From NCBI GenBank assembly GCA_033060915.1, contig CM065387.1, positions 42,004,501 to 42,068,500 on the forward strand: a stretch of 64,000 nt of DNA. The letters run 5' to 3'. The stretch comes from Euryodendron excelsum. Lineage: Eukaryota > Streptophyta > Magnoliopsida > Ericales > Pentaphylacaceae. The position numbers and the translations under genes are program-made. Numbering within the stretch: the stretch's first letter is position 1; the number at the start of each line of letters is the position of its first letter. The notes beneath the pieces are model-generated. The model made no database searches, was not told the origin of the DNA, and saw only the letters and a program-made list of their open reading frames with translations. This document shows positions 51,625 through 62,146 of the stretch, piece by piece.

Positions 51625-52287
51625 GATATTCAAACAAAAAATAATCCCTACCTAGGTTTCATCTACACATCATTCCAAGAAAGGGCAACATTTGTTTCTC
51701 ATGGTAAAACAGCCAGGCTTGCCAAGCATTATGGCGACGATAACCTGGCTCAAATATGTGGAATAATAGCCTCGGATGAGAAACGATATGAAACTGCTTA
51801 CACCAAGATAATGGAGAAGCTATTCCAGATAGATCCAGATGCAAGCATGTTGGCATTTGCCAACATGGTGCCGAAGAAAATAGCTATGCCAGCCCACTGG
51901 ATATATGATGGTCACGACGAAGATTTATATATGCATTTCTCAGCTGTTGCCCAGCGGCTTGGAGTGTACACTGCCGAGGACTATGCTGATATATTGGAAG
52001 TTTTGGTGGATAAATGGGATGTAGAGAAGCTTACAGGACTTTCTGGTGAGGGACGAAAGGCTCAAGATTATGTCTGTGAGTTGGGTCCAAAAATTAGAAG
52101 GATAGAGGAGAGAGCTGAGCTGAGGGCCAAAGCAAGCACCTGTTGTTGCTTTCAGCTTGATTTTCAACAGAGCAGGGAAGCTCTATGGGAAATAGGGTAC
52201 AAAAAAGATGGGTCGTTTGTTAGTTGGGGCTCTGCTAAGCTAAACCAAGAACTTGGATTGAAAGTCAATTTATGTTCATTCTATTGA

Positions 52288-53651
52288 GCAGTAAATAATA
52301 CTTGTTTAAACAGACTAATGTATGATTTGTGTGTGATGCAGGAGTATGAGTAACAACTAAAGACTCACTCTCTCTAACGTATGAATTGTTTCTAATGTAG
52401 TAGTATGAGTAAGCAAATAACATATCTCTCGCCCAAAAGATGAGCAAAACTCTCGCCTTAGGTCCCAAATTTTTAAAAACTTAATAAGCTCTATATAGTT
52501 TTTTTTAATCTTAAAAAAAAAAACTTTGCCCATATTAGAAAAACTATTTGTTACAAAAATAAGCCCAAAAAGAAAAAAAAATACTGGTTTAATAAAAAAT
52601 AAATAAATTAGACAATTAAAATTTTTTCAAGGGCCCTAATTTGTTTAATATTGTATACTATAGTCAAAATCCTATCTAGTTTTCATATTTTTTCTAAAGA
52701 AATATCCTAATCTAAGTAAGAAACGAAGACAAGTTAAAAAAGTTAGGCCAAAAATAAAATATCCTAATTAACTTCAAAAGAACTATTTGCTAGCAAAAAA
52801 AATATTAAAAAGTTTTCGAAAGACCCAAAATTTTCCAGTATAGAGTTCTTACATCTTTTTCAAAAAAAGAAAAAGAAAAAAGAAAGGCCTTAACCCAAAG
52901 GTGAAAAATGCTCATTAACAATAAAAGCCAAAATAAGCACTCTAGTTCACTTAAAAAATAAAAAAATAACAAAAATTTACAAAATAAGATAATTTTAAAT
53001 ATAATTTTTATTATAATATTAAAAATTATAAAAATCGATGCCATTTAAAATCTTCGCCTTTGCCTCACATAATTTCGAGCTGCCCTGCTCTCTCTCGACA
53101 TAAAAGGTTTGCTTTTTGGAAGACGGTGATGGTGCAAACTGAGGCAAAATATAGTTTTCTGATGTTGTACTTTGATGTCGACAATTCAGCAAACGCTTGC
53201 TTCCTGCTACCATCGACTGAGCTGTCAGTAAAGTAAGAATAAATTCATTTTGAAGAACGAATCGAAGCAACTATTAATTTCTATTGGTTAATTTTATACC
53301 CTTGCCCTCCGTGTAATTTGATATCCCAGTTAATTGTACGAAGACATCTCTATTTAATGATCAGGGAACAATTTGACACTTTTGGACGGAGTTTGCAATG
53401 TTTTAAATTAAATTTTTTAGGTTCACCATATTTTATTGAAGTTTTCAATTCAACGAAAATAATAAAACGGCTCACTTTGGTTGATCCCATATCTAAAAAA
53501 TAGAGAATTTTTTTTTTTAAAAAAAGGAATTGGACATGGTACAATGATTTGCCAAATTTTTCTTTAAGAAAAAGAAGATAAAAGAACCTATAAGATGTAA
53601 TATGTGATTGAATCTATTACCAAATAATTTTTGCATGTATATAATTCTAGA
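52288..53651. other. 3' flank of the desaturase-like gene
   Basis: AT-rich DNA with poly-A and poly-T runs. Short open frames here show no recognisable domain. The former 3' UTR probably occupies the first few hundred bases. Confidence 0.5.
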
Positions 53652-54314
53652 TGATGGGGACCGATCAGTTCAGTGCTGATTAGGACTCTGTGAGGGCCCG
53701 ACCAGGGTCGTGAGAGGCTAACTGAGGAGATCATGCACAACTGGGCACCCTGGCAGTGTTGAATAGGAAGTGGTTGGGCGAACCAAAATCAATCAGTCTA
53801 TCCGAGCATCCTGAACATAAACGTGATGACCCCATCCCTTCAACTAGTCTATGGGGACCACTATTGACACTGAACCAGGCTGAGTACTGCCAATAGGACA
53901 ACACGTGTAGTGAAAGAACCACTCCCTCTGCCACACGCCGCCATCAGCTTGACAAACGCTTCAGGAGACGCCATGTGTGGGAGACAACACTCCCACAATT
54001 ACTCTGCTAAATACTTGACTACCTAATAATGAGTAGCCACGTGAGAATACACTCATTCTCTTACCAACCATTTGCTGACATGGTGGGGACCACAGCCATA
54101 GACATAAAAGGGTGTAACCTCTATCTTTAAGGTACGCATAACAAAAAATCCTAGCAAGAAACTCTGTAGAAAAATCCTCTCAAGTCTAACTTTGCCATGG
54201 AAGGATCCTTGGCAGGCACCACATCGGTGTTCAAGAATCCAGATTTCCTTCACAGCTAATCAGAGAAGCTCACCGGAACCTGGGGGCAAACCATACAAAT
54301 TTACTGCACTATCA
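53652..54314 (+). mobile_element. Solo LTR of a Ty3/gypsy-type element
   Basis: 663 bp from TGATGGGGACC to CACTATCA, flanked on both sides by CTAGA (53647-53651 and 54315-54319), a perfect 5-bp target duplication. It contains a TATA-like CATAAAAGGG near 54100 and a GGATCCTTGGCAGGCACCAC motif near 54203, which I associate with gypsy LTRs. No internal coding region or partner LTR is present, so it is best read as a solo LTR left by recombination. Confidence 0.75.
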
Positions 54315-54319
54315 CTAGA

Positions 54320-54617
54320 ATTGCTTCTCCCAGAGCTGTTTCTCCATGGGTTCAAGAGCTGTTCATCCAGAATCAACTCTAAGGTTACCACCATCTTTCA
54401 GCCATCAAGATCCAAGCTGCCTATAGAGGTAACATAGTAAGATTCTAGTTTTATTTATTTATTTTTTGCTCTTTGTTGGTTGAATTTTAGCAAAAATAAT
54501 ACATGACAGGTGTGGCATGGGAAAAAAAATTTTCTTCTAAAATTGCAATGCATTTGAAATAGATAATTACATGTGTAACAACACAACTCTTTAGAAAATT
54601 TTAGAAAGGCCCAACTT
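54320..54617 (+). pseudogene. Partial copy of the IQD14-like gene (end of exon 2 plus part of intron 2)
   Basis: This stretch matches 28429-28740 in the same orientation, with substitutions and two exon deletions of about 22 and 30 bp. The shared exon part includes TTCTCCCAGAGCTG and CACCATCTTTCAGCCA. The match continues past the donor (GTAAGATTCTAG) into intron text such as AATGCATTTGAAA and AGATAATTACAT. Because intron sequence is included, it arose by DNA-level copying and not through mRNA. The deletions make it non-coding. It ends where similarity stops near 54617. Confidence 0.88.
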
Positions 54618-54725
54618 GTCTATATTTGAGGATATCTTATATCTGCTACAACAAGAGTTAGCAATTTCTATTCTAAACAACTGTTTTGTTTCATTAGAAA
54701 TCAATATAACCTAACTGATATTGAA

Positions 54726-55345
54726 TGTCAAGTTTGAATAGTTGCTTACCAGGCTACGGGCTAAGCCCCTCAGCCAAATATCTAGTCAAGTTTGAGCAAT
54801 CATCTCGATCAGTGGCGGAATTACCTTGGGCTAGGAGGGTGCCATGTGTCACAAGCCTACTAAAATGGCTCAGAAATAGGTCCAAGAGGATGTCAAATAA
54901 TCTACCAAGTCTAGAACCTTCTAGACAATTCTTGGGCATTTCATCACACGAGACTTTTGGAGAGAGTTCTAGACTTTTCCTCACGTGTTAATATAAGAAG
55001 AGTGTTGAAGGTTCTAGGAATTGGGAGAGGCTTCCTTAAGAAGCTTTGTATATAAATATCTTAGTTATTTGTATAGATCATTCTAGAGGGGGGTTCCCTA
55101 CCGTTGTATCAAAACGATTCTCACTATCCATCGAGGAGGTGGATAAGTATAAATAGGGGCAGACCCCTCATTTGTAAGCATCAAGTTCTCAATTCAAACA
55201 AAGCATTCTTCAAGTCTCTCTTCCAAGCTCTCTTACCATTTGTTGCACATTTCCTTCTTAGCCTTTTAGGCTTACTTAGCAACTTTTAGACATAAGTTAT
55301 CTAAGACCGCATAAGTTGTGGCGTTCAAGTTTTAGGCCCATAACA
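54726..55345 (+). repeat. 5' LTR of the Ty3/gypsy element
   Basis: The right end is fixed by CCCATAACA at 55345, followed by GTTGCTATAAGAGTCAAGG, a mutated match to the initiator tRNA-Met primer-binding site. The left end is placed at TGTCAAG (54726) and is uncertain. A TATA box (GTATAAATAGGGG) lies at about 55147. The segment carries no coding sequence. Confidence 0.6.
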
Positions 55346-55381
55346 GTTGCTATAAGAGTCAAGGTTTGTGAAGGCTAAGCA

Positions 55382-56119
55382 ATGACAACCGGTTCCAACA
55401 TCACCGAGCATGGCGGTATTCAAGAGAGGGATCCTCCTCCTCCACCTACTGGCAAAGGGCGGAAGGACAAGTCAAGAGACACCTTGTCTTCATTGGAGTT
55501 AAGGGTCATGAGGGTGGAGCTTGTTGTGGCCAACAGACGGGATAAGTTTGAGGAGATAGACCAAAGCATCAAGGAACTCAACCAATACGTCGAAGGCATC
55601 AATAATGGGCGTGAGGAGTTCCAAGGGGAGGTGCAAGGCTGCCTCAACACCATGGTAGAGCTTTTAAGGACCCAAATAGAGGCTCTCAAAAAGATGGTCC
55701 AAGTCGAGATCGTCACTATAAGGGAGGAAATGAAGGAGATCAAAGGTGATTGGTCCTTGTACAAGATGGCAATTACACAAAGTACGATTACTTCCTCTCC
55801 CTTTTTTAAGGTAGACATTCCTAGGCTCAAGAGCTACAATGAGTTAAGGAATGCTAGAGAGTTGCATAATTTCTTATGGAGCTTGGAGCAATACTTTGGT
55901 GCCACGGGCATCAATGAGGAAGATAAGAAAATTAAGACGACCCCTCTCTCCTTGGTGGATGCGGCCACGCTATGGTGGAGGAGGAGACACGCAGATGTTG
56001 AACGAGAGACATGCACCAAAACCACATGGGAAGACTTCAATAGGGAAATCAAGAGGCAATTCTACCTGAAAAATTCGGAGCATGTCTCTCCCACAAGGGC
56101 ATTGTCCGAGATTATGTGA
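55382..56119 (+). pseudogene. Ty3/gypsy gag
   Basis: A 245-codon open frame beginning MTTGSNITEHGG. It has a heptad-like coiled-coil region in the first half and then the retrotransposon gag core (ATLWWRRRHADVE, TTWEDFNREIKRQFY). The frame closes early and the coding sequence resumes in other frames. A zinc knuckle follows at about 56445-56487 (CFLCDSNHFAKD), in which the last Cys codon has become a TGA stop. Confidence 0.85.
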
Positions 56120-56504
56120 AGGATTTTTCTGAGCTTATGCTAGAGATCCCTGGCATATCTGAGAAAAAGTCTCTATTCACCTTCATTGATGGACTACAAT
56201 CTTAGGCCAGCTTGAAGTGCAATGACGAGGACCACAAGATATAACAACGACCATTTCTATTGTGGAGTTTTTGGCAGACTTCAAGAAAGGTGAGTCCTCC
56301 TCTTGTAAGCCTAAGTTTCAAAAGTCTAACCAAGGCAAAGGTGGGGGAGACAATGTAAGCCAATCAAATGAGGGAGGACACAAGCTATCCTTTTCAAGCC
56401 ATAGCAGATTCAACAAAGATAAGAGTGATGAAAAGTCCAAGCTCACATGTTTCTTATGTGACAGCAACCACTTTGCTAAGGATTGACCAAAATGAGTAAA
56501 GTTA

Positions 56505-57323
56505 TTGGCCATTATCCAAGATGATGATGTAGAGCCCCACCAAGAGGAGACAAAGATGGGATCATTGCGGTTGCTTAATGCAATCAAGGCCAAGGTGGAC
56601 TTAACCAAGGCGGCAAAGAAGGGGCATTTGTACGTTGAGGCAAAGGTACGCGATTTCAACAGTCGTGCATTAGTTGATACCGATGCTTCTCACAATTTTG
56701 TTGAAGTCAAGGAGGCCAAAAGGCTAGGTCTCCAATACAAGGAAGAGCAAGATTGGCTTAAGGCCGTCAATTCGGAGGTACAGTCTATCTATGGAGTTGC
56801 TCGGGACATGCAGCTACACATTGGGGAGTGTTGTGGTCAAGTGGATTTCTTGGTGGTACTAATGGATGACTATCCCATTGTACTTGGGATGAAGCTTTTG
56901 GATAGGGTGCGGGCATTCCCCATCCCCTTCGTTGAGACCATGTGCATCATGGTCGAAGACAATGCTTGCATAGTATTGGCTCGAGACACAACTTTGAAGG
57001 GCAAGGCTTTATCCGCCATGCAACTCTCCAAGGGACTTAAGAAGAATGAGCCAACATTCCTTGCTATCTTGAAACTTAATGAGGAATCTTCTAGCACCAT
57101 AGATGGCATGCCAAGAGAGGTAGTAAAGGTGCTAGAAGCCTACAAAGACGTCATGCCCCCAGAGTTGCCAAAGAGACTTCCATCCAATAGGGAGGTGGAT
57201 CACTCCATTGAGTTGGAGGTGGGTGCCAAGATTCTGGTTATGGCACCCTATCGTATGGCTCCCCTAGAGTTAGAGGAGCTAAGGAGGCAATTGAAGGAAT
57301 TATTGGATGTCATCTTCATCTAA
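56505..57323 (+). pseudogene. Ty3/gypsy protease and start of reverse transcriptase
   Basis: A 272-codon open stretch. An aspartic-protease motif, expected as DTGAS, reads DTDASHNF at about 56674. The segment ends in the conserved lead-in to reverse transcriptase (APYRMAPLELEELRRQLKEL) and then a stop at 57321-57323. The altered Gly and the stop show that the polyprotein is dead. Confidence 0.82.
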
Positions 57324-57795
57324 CCATCAAAGAGTCTTTATGGTGCACCAGTGTTGTTTTAATAGAAGCATGATAGGTCCCTTCGTCTTTGCATCGACTA
57401 CCGAGCACTCAATAAGGTAACTATTAAAAATAAGTACCCCATCCCCCTTATTATTAACTTGTTTGATAGGTTTGGTGGCGCAAGATGGTTCACCAGGCTT
57501 GACTTACCATCGGGGTACTATCAAGTGAGGATTGCTAAGGGAGGCGTGGCCAAGACAGCTTGTGTCACAAAGTATGGCTCTTTTGAATTTCTAATCATGC
57601 CATTTGGCTTTACTAATGCTCCGGCCACTTTTTGCACACTTATGAATCAAGTTCTCCAACCTTTTTTGGATCGGTTCGTCGTAGTATATTTGGATGATAT
57701 TGTCATATATAGTTCATCATTGGAGGAGTATACGGAGCATCTACGGCGGGTCTTCCAAGCCTTAAGGGAGAATGAGCTATATATAAAAAGGAAGA
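57324..57795 (+). pseudogene. Ty3/gypsy reverse transcriptase, N-terminal part
   Basis: Coding similarity resumes with [13 protein letters not shown] near 57384 and [14 protein letters not shown] near 57490. The catalytic YLDD is intact at about 57687. The frame runs to IKRK and is cut at 57795 by the inserted element. The continuation KCAFA appears at 62314. Confidence 0.9.
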
Positions 57796-58555
57796 TGTCG
57801 CGCCCCGGTTTTTAGGTGTCCAAGGTCCTTTCGGCTCGGAAACCCTAAAGCATGGAACTCTGTCACTAGAATTTTGTCCTCTTAGAAGGACAAGTGCGAC
57901 TAGGTTTGAAAATTGATTTGACTAAAAGCTTTTTAGAAAAATAGGAGTCGCCACCCAACTTGATAAAGGTGAGTTAGGGCACTTAAAATTAAGCGTTAAT
58001 CCGAAGATCAAACTTAGAGTTTTTGAAAAAGGTTTTTAAAAACTCCCTCGAGAGAGGGTTTTTGGGAAAATAGGTTGTTTGGCAACCTTTTGAAATGTTT
58101 AAGCCCTTTTTGAAAATAACTCCATTTTGGTCTTTCGAAAACAGAAATCTAAGGTTCGGGGGTTGGTTACGTGTAGGGAAGATATCCTAAGATCATCACC
58201 CTACTCCGCCATTTCGGTACCTACATGTCTAATCACCCTTTTTTTCACTCACTAAAATATCCGGTTACTATTGTCCACTTAATATCCACTTTAGAATTTT
58301 GAAAACGGGGTCTAGTCATCACTTTTCGGATGGATGATGCATGATGCAAGTTTTTGAAAGAAGTTTGAAAATAACGGAAGTTTTGAAAGAGTTTGGAATA
58401 GAAACTTTGAATTGATTAGAATTTTTGAAAAAGAGATTGGGGTTGAAATAAAAGTTATGACCGCACCATTTTAGGTTACCTACGTATCTTATTTGGCGAG
58501 AATCAGGTCATTCGTAGTTCGGGCAAGAACCCAATGGAAAATAGGCACATCAGGG

Positions 58556-58700
58556 CCTTTGGAATGTTTAAAGACACTTTGAGGTCTTTGGAAAAGTTTA
58601 AGACATTTTGAGGTCTTTGAAAAAATTTAAGATACTTTGAGGTCTTTGGAAAAGTTTAAGACACTTTGTGGTCTTGGAAGTTGAAGACTCTTTGTGGTCT
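58556..58700. repeat. 31-bp tandem repeat inside the 4.5-kb element
   Basis: About four units built on AAGTTTAAGACACTTTGAGG and TCTTTGGAA, degrading towards the right. Confidence 0.75.
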
Positions 58701-59179
58701 TGAAAGTTTTGATTTGAAATTGAATGGTGGAGAGTTTTTTGAAAGTGATTTTGGATCACCTTAAAGGAGTTTTGGAATAAAAGGCTTTGTCGTGACTCAA
58801 GGAAACTTGAAAGTGTTTTTAAAGTCTTGTTTTGAAAACCTTGGAGAAATGTTTTGATGAATTGGTTTGAAGAGTGGTTTTTGGAAATGGCTAAGGATTT
58901 GGAATCCTAATATAGACAACCTTAGAGGTTGTTCTTAATTTATCACTTGTCCTTGGAATCCCTAACCATGGGAGGGCTAGGCACACCTTAGGTTTGTGAC
59001 CTTTTGAAAACGTTTTTGGAAATGCCTTGAGGATGGAATGTAAGAATATTAGAAGAGTTTATAGAGTTGGGTTTTTGAAATCATGAGAGTGGGAAGTTTT
59101 GGAAAAATAGGTTATGAGGATAATTTGAAAGTTTGAATGGTCATTTTAAAAAAGGGTTCAAGAGTTGGAACCTTGAAGT

Positions 59180-59440
59180 GTATTAACCTTGGTTAGGTTA
59201 GCCTAGGGTTAGTGGGAACCTAAGGTTAACTAACTTAGGGTTAAGTTAACCTAAGGTGAGTGAACTTGGGTCAAGTTAACCTAGGGTTGGACAACTAGGG
59301 TCAAGTTAACCTAGGGTTGGTCAACTAGGGTCAAGTTAACCTAGGGTTTGGTAACTAGGGTCAAGTCAACCTAGGGTTTGGTAACTAGGGTCAAGTTAAC
59401 CTAGGGTTTGGTAACTAGGGTCAAGTTAACCTAGGGTTGG
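59180..59440. repeat. 30-bp minisatellite inside the 4.5-kb element
   Basis: Around seven to eight units with the core TCAAGTTAACCTAGGGTT followed by GGTCAACTAGGG or TGGTAACTAGGG. The last units are nearly identical, so homogenisation or slippage was fairly recent compared with the flanks. Confidence 0.88.
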
Positions 59441-59799
59441 ATTGGAAGGTGGTTTTGAAAATTGGTCTAATGCATTTTTGGAGAGAATTTTGAAGGATAA
59501 AACATGCTATGCAAGGGACTTTGGTGGACAACCCTTTTAAAGATCATTTCCATAAAAATTTTGACTCTAGCCAAGAGCATGGTTTACATGGTTGGTGATT
59601 GGAGACCATTCCAAGGAAGGTTTCTTTATGAACATCATAACTTTTATCTTGGCAAGAGTGGGGGTTTCAAAAATCAACATAATAATGGCAATTTTTAGAA
59701 AATTATTTTTGATGCAAAGATGGAGAGAATGCATTTTTGAAAAGCATCTTTTGAGAAAGATTTTGAAAATCATTTTTCAATGGGAACATTCCATCAAGA

Positions 59800-60090
59800 G
59801 AGGGTTCATATGGCCAACAAAAGGGAGAACACTCAAGAGAGGGTTCCATGGGGCCATTCCAATCACTAAACTTGAGAGAATAGAAACCATAGAATTCAAA
59901 GAGTTTGAACATCATTCTTAGGCAAGCATAAAGAGGGAAAGGAGCCATTCTAACAATTTAGGGCTCCTACGGCAAATATAAAGGGCGACCACTCAAGAGA
60001 GGGTTCCATGGGGCCATTTTAGCCACTAAATTTGAGAGAATGGAAACCTTGAAAATTAGGGAGTTTGAAAGAAACTTTTGTGCAAGTTGA
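59800..60090. repeat. Direct duplication of about 130-150 bp inside the 4.5-kb element
   Basis: The phrase AGAGAGGGTTCCATGGGGCC, then CACTAAA-TTGAGAGAAT and GAGTTTGAA, occurs near 59836-59910 and again near 59996-60070 in the same order. Confidence 0.7.
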
Positions 60091-60969
60091 AATGCAATGA
60101 TGCAAAAGTGTGAATTAGGGGGTAGAGAGAAATTTTCTAAGACATGACTCCTAAGGTCTCATCCTAGACTTTAAGGGGCCAACTCTTGGAACAATTTTTG
60201 AAAGAAATATAGAGCTTGGAAATGACATAAAATTAAGAGCAATGTAAGCATTGTGGAGCATGACAATAAGCATAAAATAAAGCCAAGCACACAAGACATG
60301 ATCAAAATAGGAATATGCAAGGGGTCATGATTTACATACAAGGCTTTTAGGCTACACCACATAAAAAAGGGGCTCCTAGGCCATATCATCTTAAAGTAGG
60401 CTAGTGAGAGATCCTTCTACACGGTGGCTCTCACTTACTTTCCTCTAGGCATGATCTAAGAGCTCTCTTGGCTCAAGCATGCAAGAAATGGGGGTTGAAG
60501 ATGGGGATTAAAATAGAGAATAGCCTAAATAGGCTAGGAGGGGGAAGAGAAGAGTGGGGGAGAGCATAAATGTAAAAGGGATACCACTTTTTGCCTTCAA
60601 CACATTTGTAGTCTTCAATGAATGTCTTGATTGGAGCTTGAGTGACTTCAAGAAGGCTTGAGAGGCTAGAGTGGAGTGTATAAGTGTGTATGAGGCCTTG
60701 TATATGGAGTGTATAGGCTTAAGAGGGGTAGAATCTAGCCTAAGTGTTGGAGGGGAGGAATATATGTAGAGATTCGAGTTTCTGGAGTGATTTCAGCAGA
60801 GTTTCGTATCAATTTCGGACCTGGAATATGCAAGGGGGGAGGCCTTTATTTATAGGCAATCTGGAACAGGCCTTGTGCATGTGCTACATGCGCAGGTACT
60901 GTTCCAATGCCAGAATAACACATGGCACCCTGTGTACTGATTAAATCTCGACCGTTGATCGAAAGTCGG

Positions 60970-61320
60970 TCGATCTGATCAAAAGTACTCTGGGGATACT
61001 TTCTGGAATTCCCAATTTTACGCATTTCTCAAGTCGTTTGACGGTGCGTTTTGATTAGAGAATTGGAGAAAAAGTCAACCTTGGCGGAGCGTTTGCGAGA
61101 AGCTCCAGGGGTTGCTGAAAGTCATGGTTTGCACACCGTACGATGGAGGGCTTCGGGGGCGATCTATTCGATCGAACTGTATCGATGGAAAGATCTATGG
61201 ATGAGCTTTCGAGAATTCCCTAATTTACTCATTTCTCAAGTTGGTTGACGGTGCGTTATAATCAGGGAATCGGGGGAAAGATAATTTAGGCGGAGCGTCT
61301 GCGAGATGCTCCAGGGAACT
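60970..61320. repeat. Direct duplication of about 130 bp inside the 4.5-kb element
   Basis: Matching blocks at about 61005-61110 and 61210-61315 share CATTTCTCAAGT, GGTTGACGGTGCGTT or GTTTGACGGTGCGTT, GGCGGAGCGT and a CTCCAGGG end. Confidence 0.75.
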
Positions 61321-61808
61321 TTTATCGCGTCATGTGAGCTTAGTGTCGTAGGGTGCTCCTTGGGTTAAACAAGGACGTGTGGTGAAACCCTTTGCTCGAA
61401 ACCCCAAGGCCGGTGCTGTTTCGGGGCATTTTTGGGATTCTAAGGGCAAAACGGTCATTTTGACTGGAGTTGGCTGGAAACGGTCAGGAATGGTCTGGTA
61501 TATTGTGTTAAGCGTGTAGGGCTATTCCGGGATGGTTTTGAGAGAGTCTTTTACCGTTCAGCGAGGTTTGTGCCGTGCTAAGGGGTTCAGGGGCAAAATG
61601 GTCATTTTGACCAGAGTGAGCCGGAATAAGATCGGATTTGGACCAAATGGCGTGCGGGGGACGCCTGATGGTTTGACAACATTGTGGAAGGATGGACTTA
61701 TCATTTTGAGGGATTTTGAACTTTTTCAAAATGTGCTTGGAGGCCCAAGGGGCAAGTTGGTCATTTTTCACCGAGTCGGGCTAGCAGGCGCCGGTATTGA
61801 CCTAGGTG

Positions 61809-62146
61809 TTGGTTTCCGAGACCGCCTGGTCTCGAAAAACTACCTGTGCGGTGTTGGTCTCCAAGAACGCCCGTTCTTAGAGAGCTACCTGTCGGGGTGG
61901 TGTTGGTTCCTTAGAACGCCTAGTACTAGAAAGCCACCTGGAAGGGTGGTGTTGGTCTTCGAGAACGCCCGGTCTCGGAGAGCTACCAAATGACGGACAT
62001 TCTACATTGGCGGGCTAGTAGGGGCTAAAAGTGAACCGTTTGGAACTTTTGATGGGGTTTTGGTCCCCGAGATCACCCGATCCCGGGAAGCTACCTGGAT
62101 GGCGTTGGTTTCTAGGACTGCCCAGTCTGGAAAACTGCCTGGAATA
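61809..62146. repeat. Repeat cluster in which each unit holds a short inverted repeat
   Basis: Five or six units share GGTGTTGGT, a small hairpin sequence and an AGCTACCTG end. The hairpins vary in sequence but keep pairing: GAGACCGCCTGGTCTC, GAACGCCCGTTC, GAGAACGCCCGGTCTC, GAGATCACCCGATCCC and GACTGCCCAGTC. Confidence 0.75.

Larger units (their letters stand above)
39342..52287 (+). pseudogene. Stearoyl-ACP (acyl-ACP) desaturase-like gene, disrupted
   Basis: Family members are plastid-stroma di-iron enzymes that desaturate acyl-ACP, using ferredoxin and oxygen. Exon 1 (39342-39449) encodes a transit-peptide-like start (MALIFTSQSFHSLKFPSFA). Exon 2 is split: the left piece runs from about 44934 to 44958, and the right piece runs from 49989 (codon AGC at 49988-49990) to 50464 with [20 protein letters not shown]. 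Between them lies a copia element. Exon 3 (51625 on) continues with [18 protein letters not shown]. Ligand motifs [15 protein letters not shown] and SFQER are intact, but the usual DEKRHE reads DEKRYE (TAT at 51787-51789), losing a di-iron ligand His. Near 52134 one extra base shifts the frame. The family-like end FSLIFNR...stop is readable in the next frame to 52195, while the shifted frame runs to 52287. With the element and extra base removed, the length would be about 392 residues, normal for the family. Confidence 0.85.

Noticed and set aside
59180..59440. Telomere-like repeats (many TAGGGTT motifs)
   Set aside because: The period is 30 bp with a complex unit, not the 7-bp plant telomere repeat TTTAGGG. 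It is an internal minisatellite of the 4.5-kb element.
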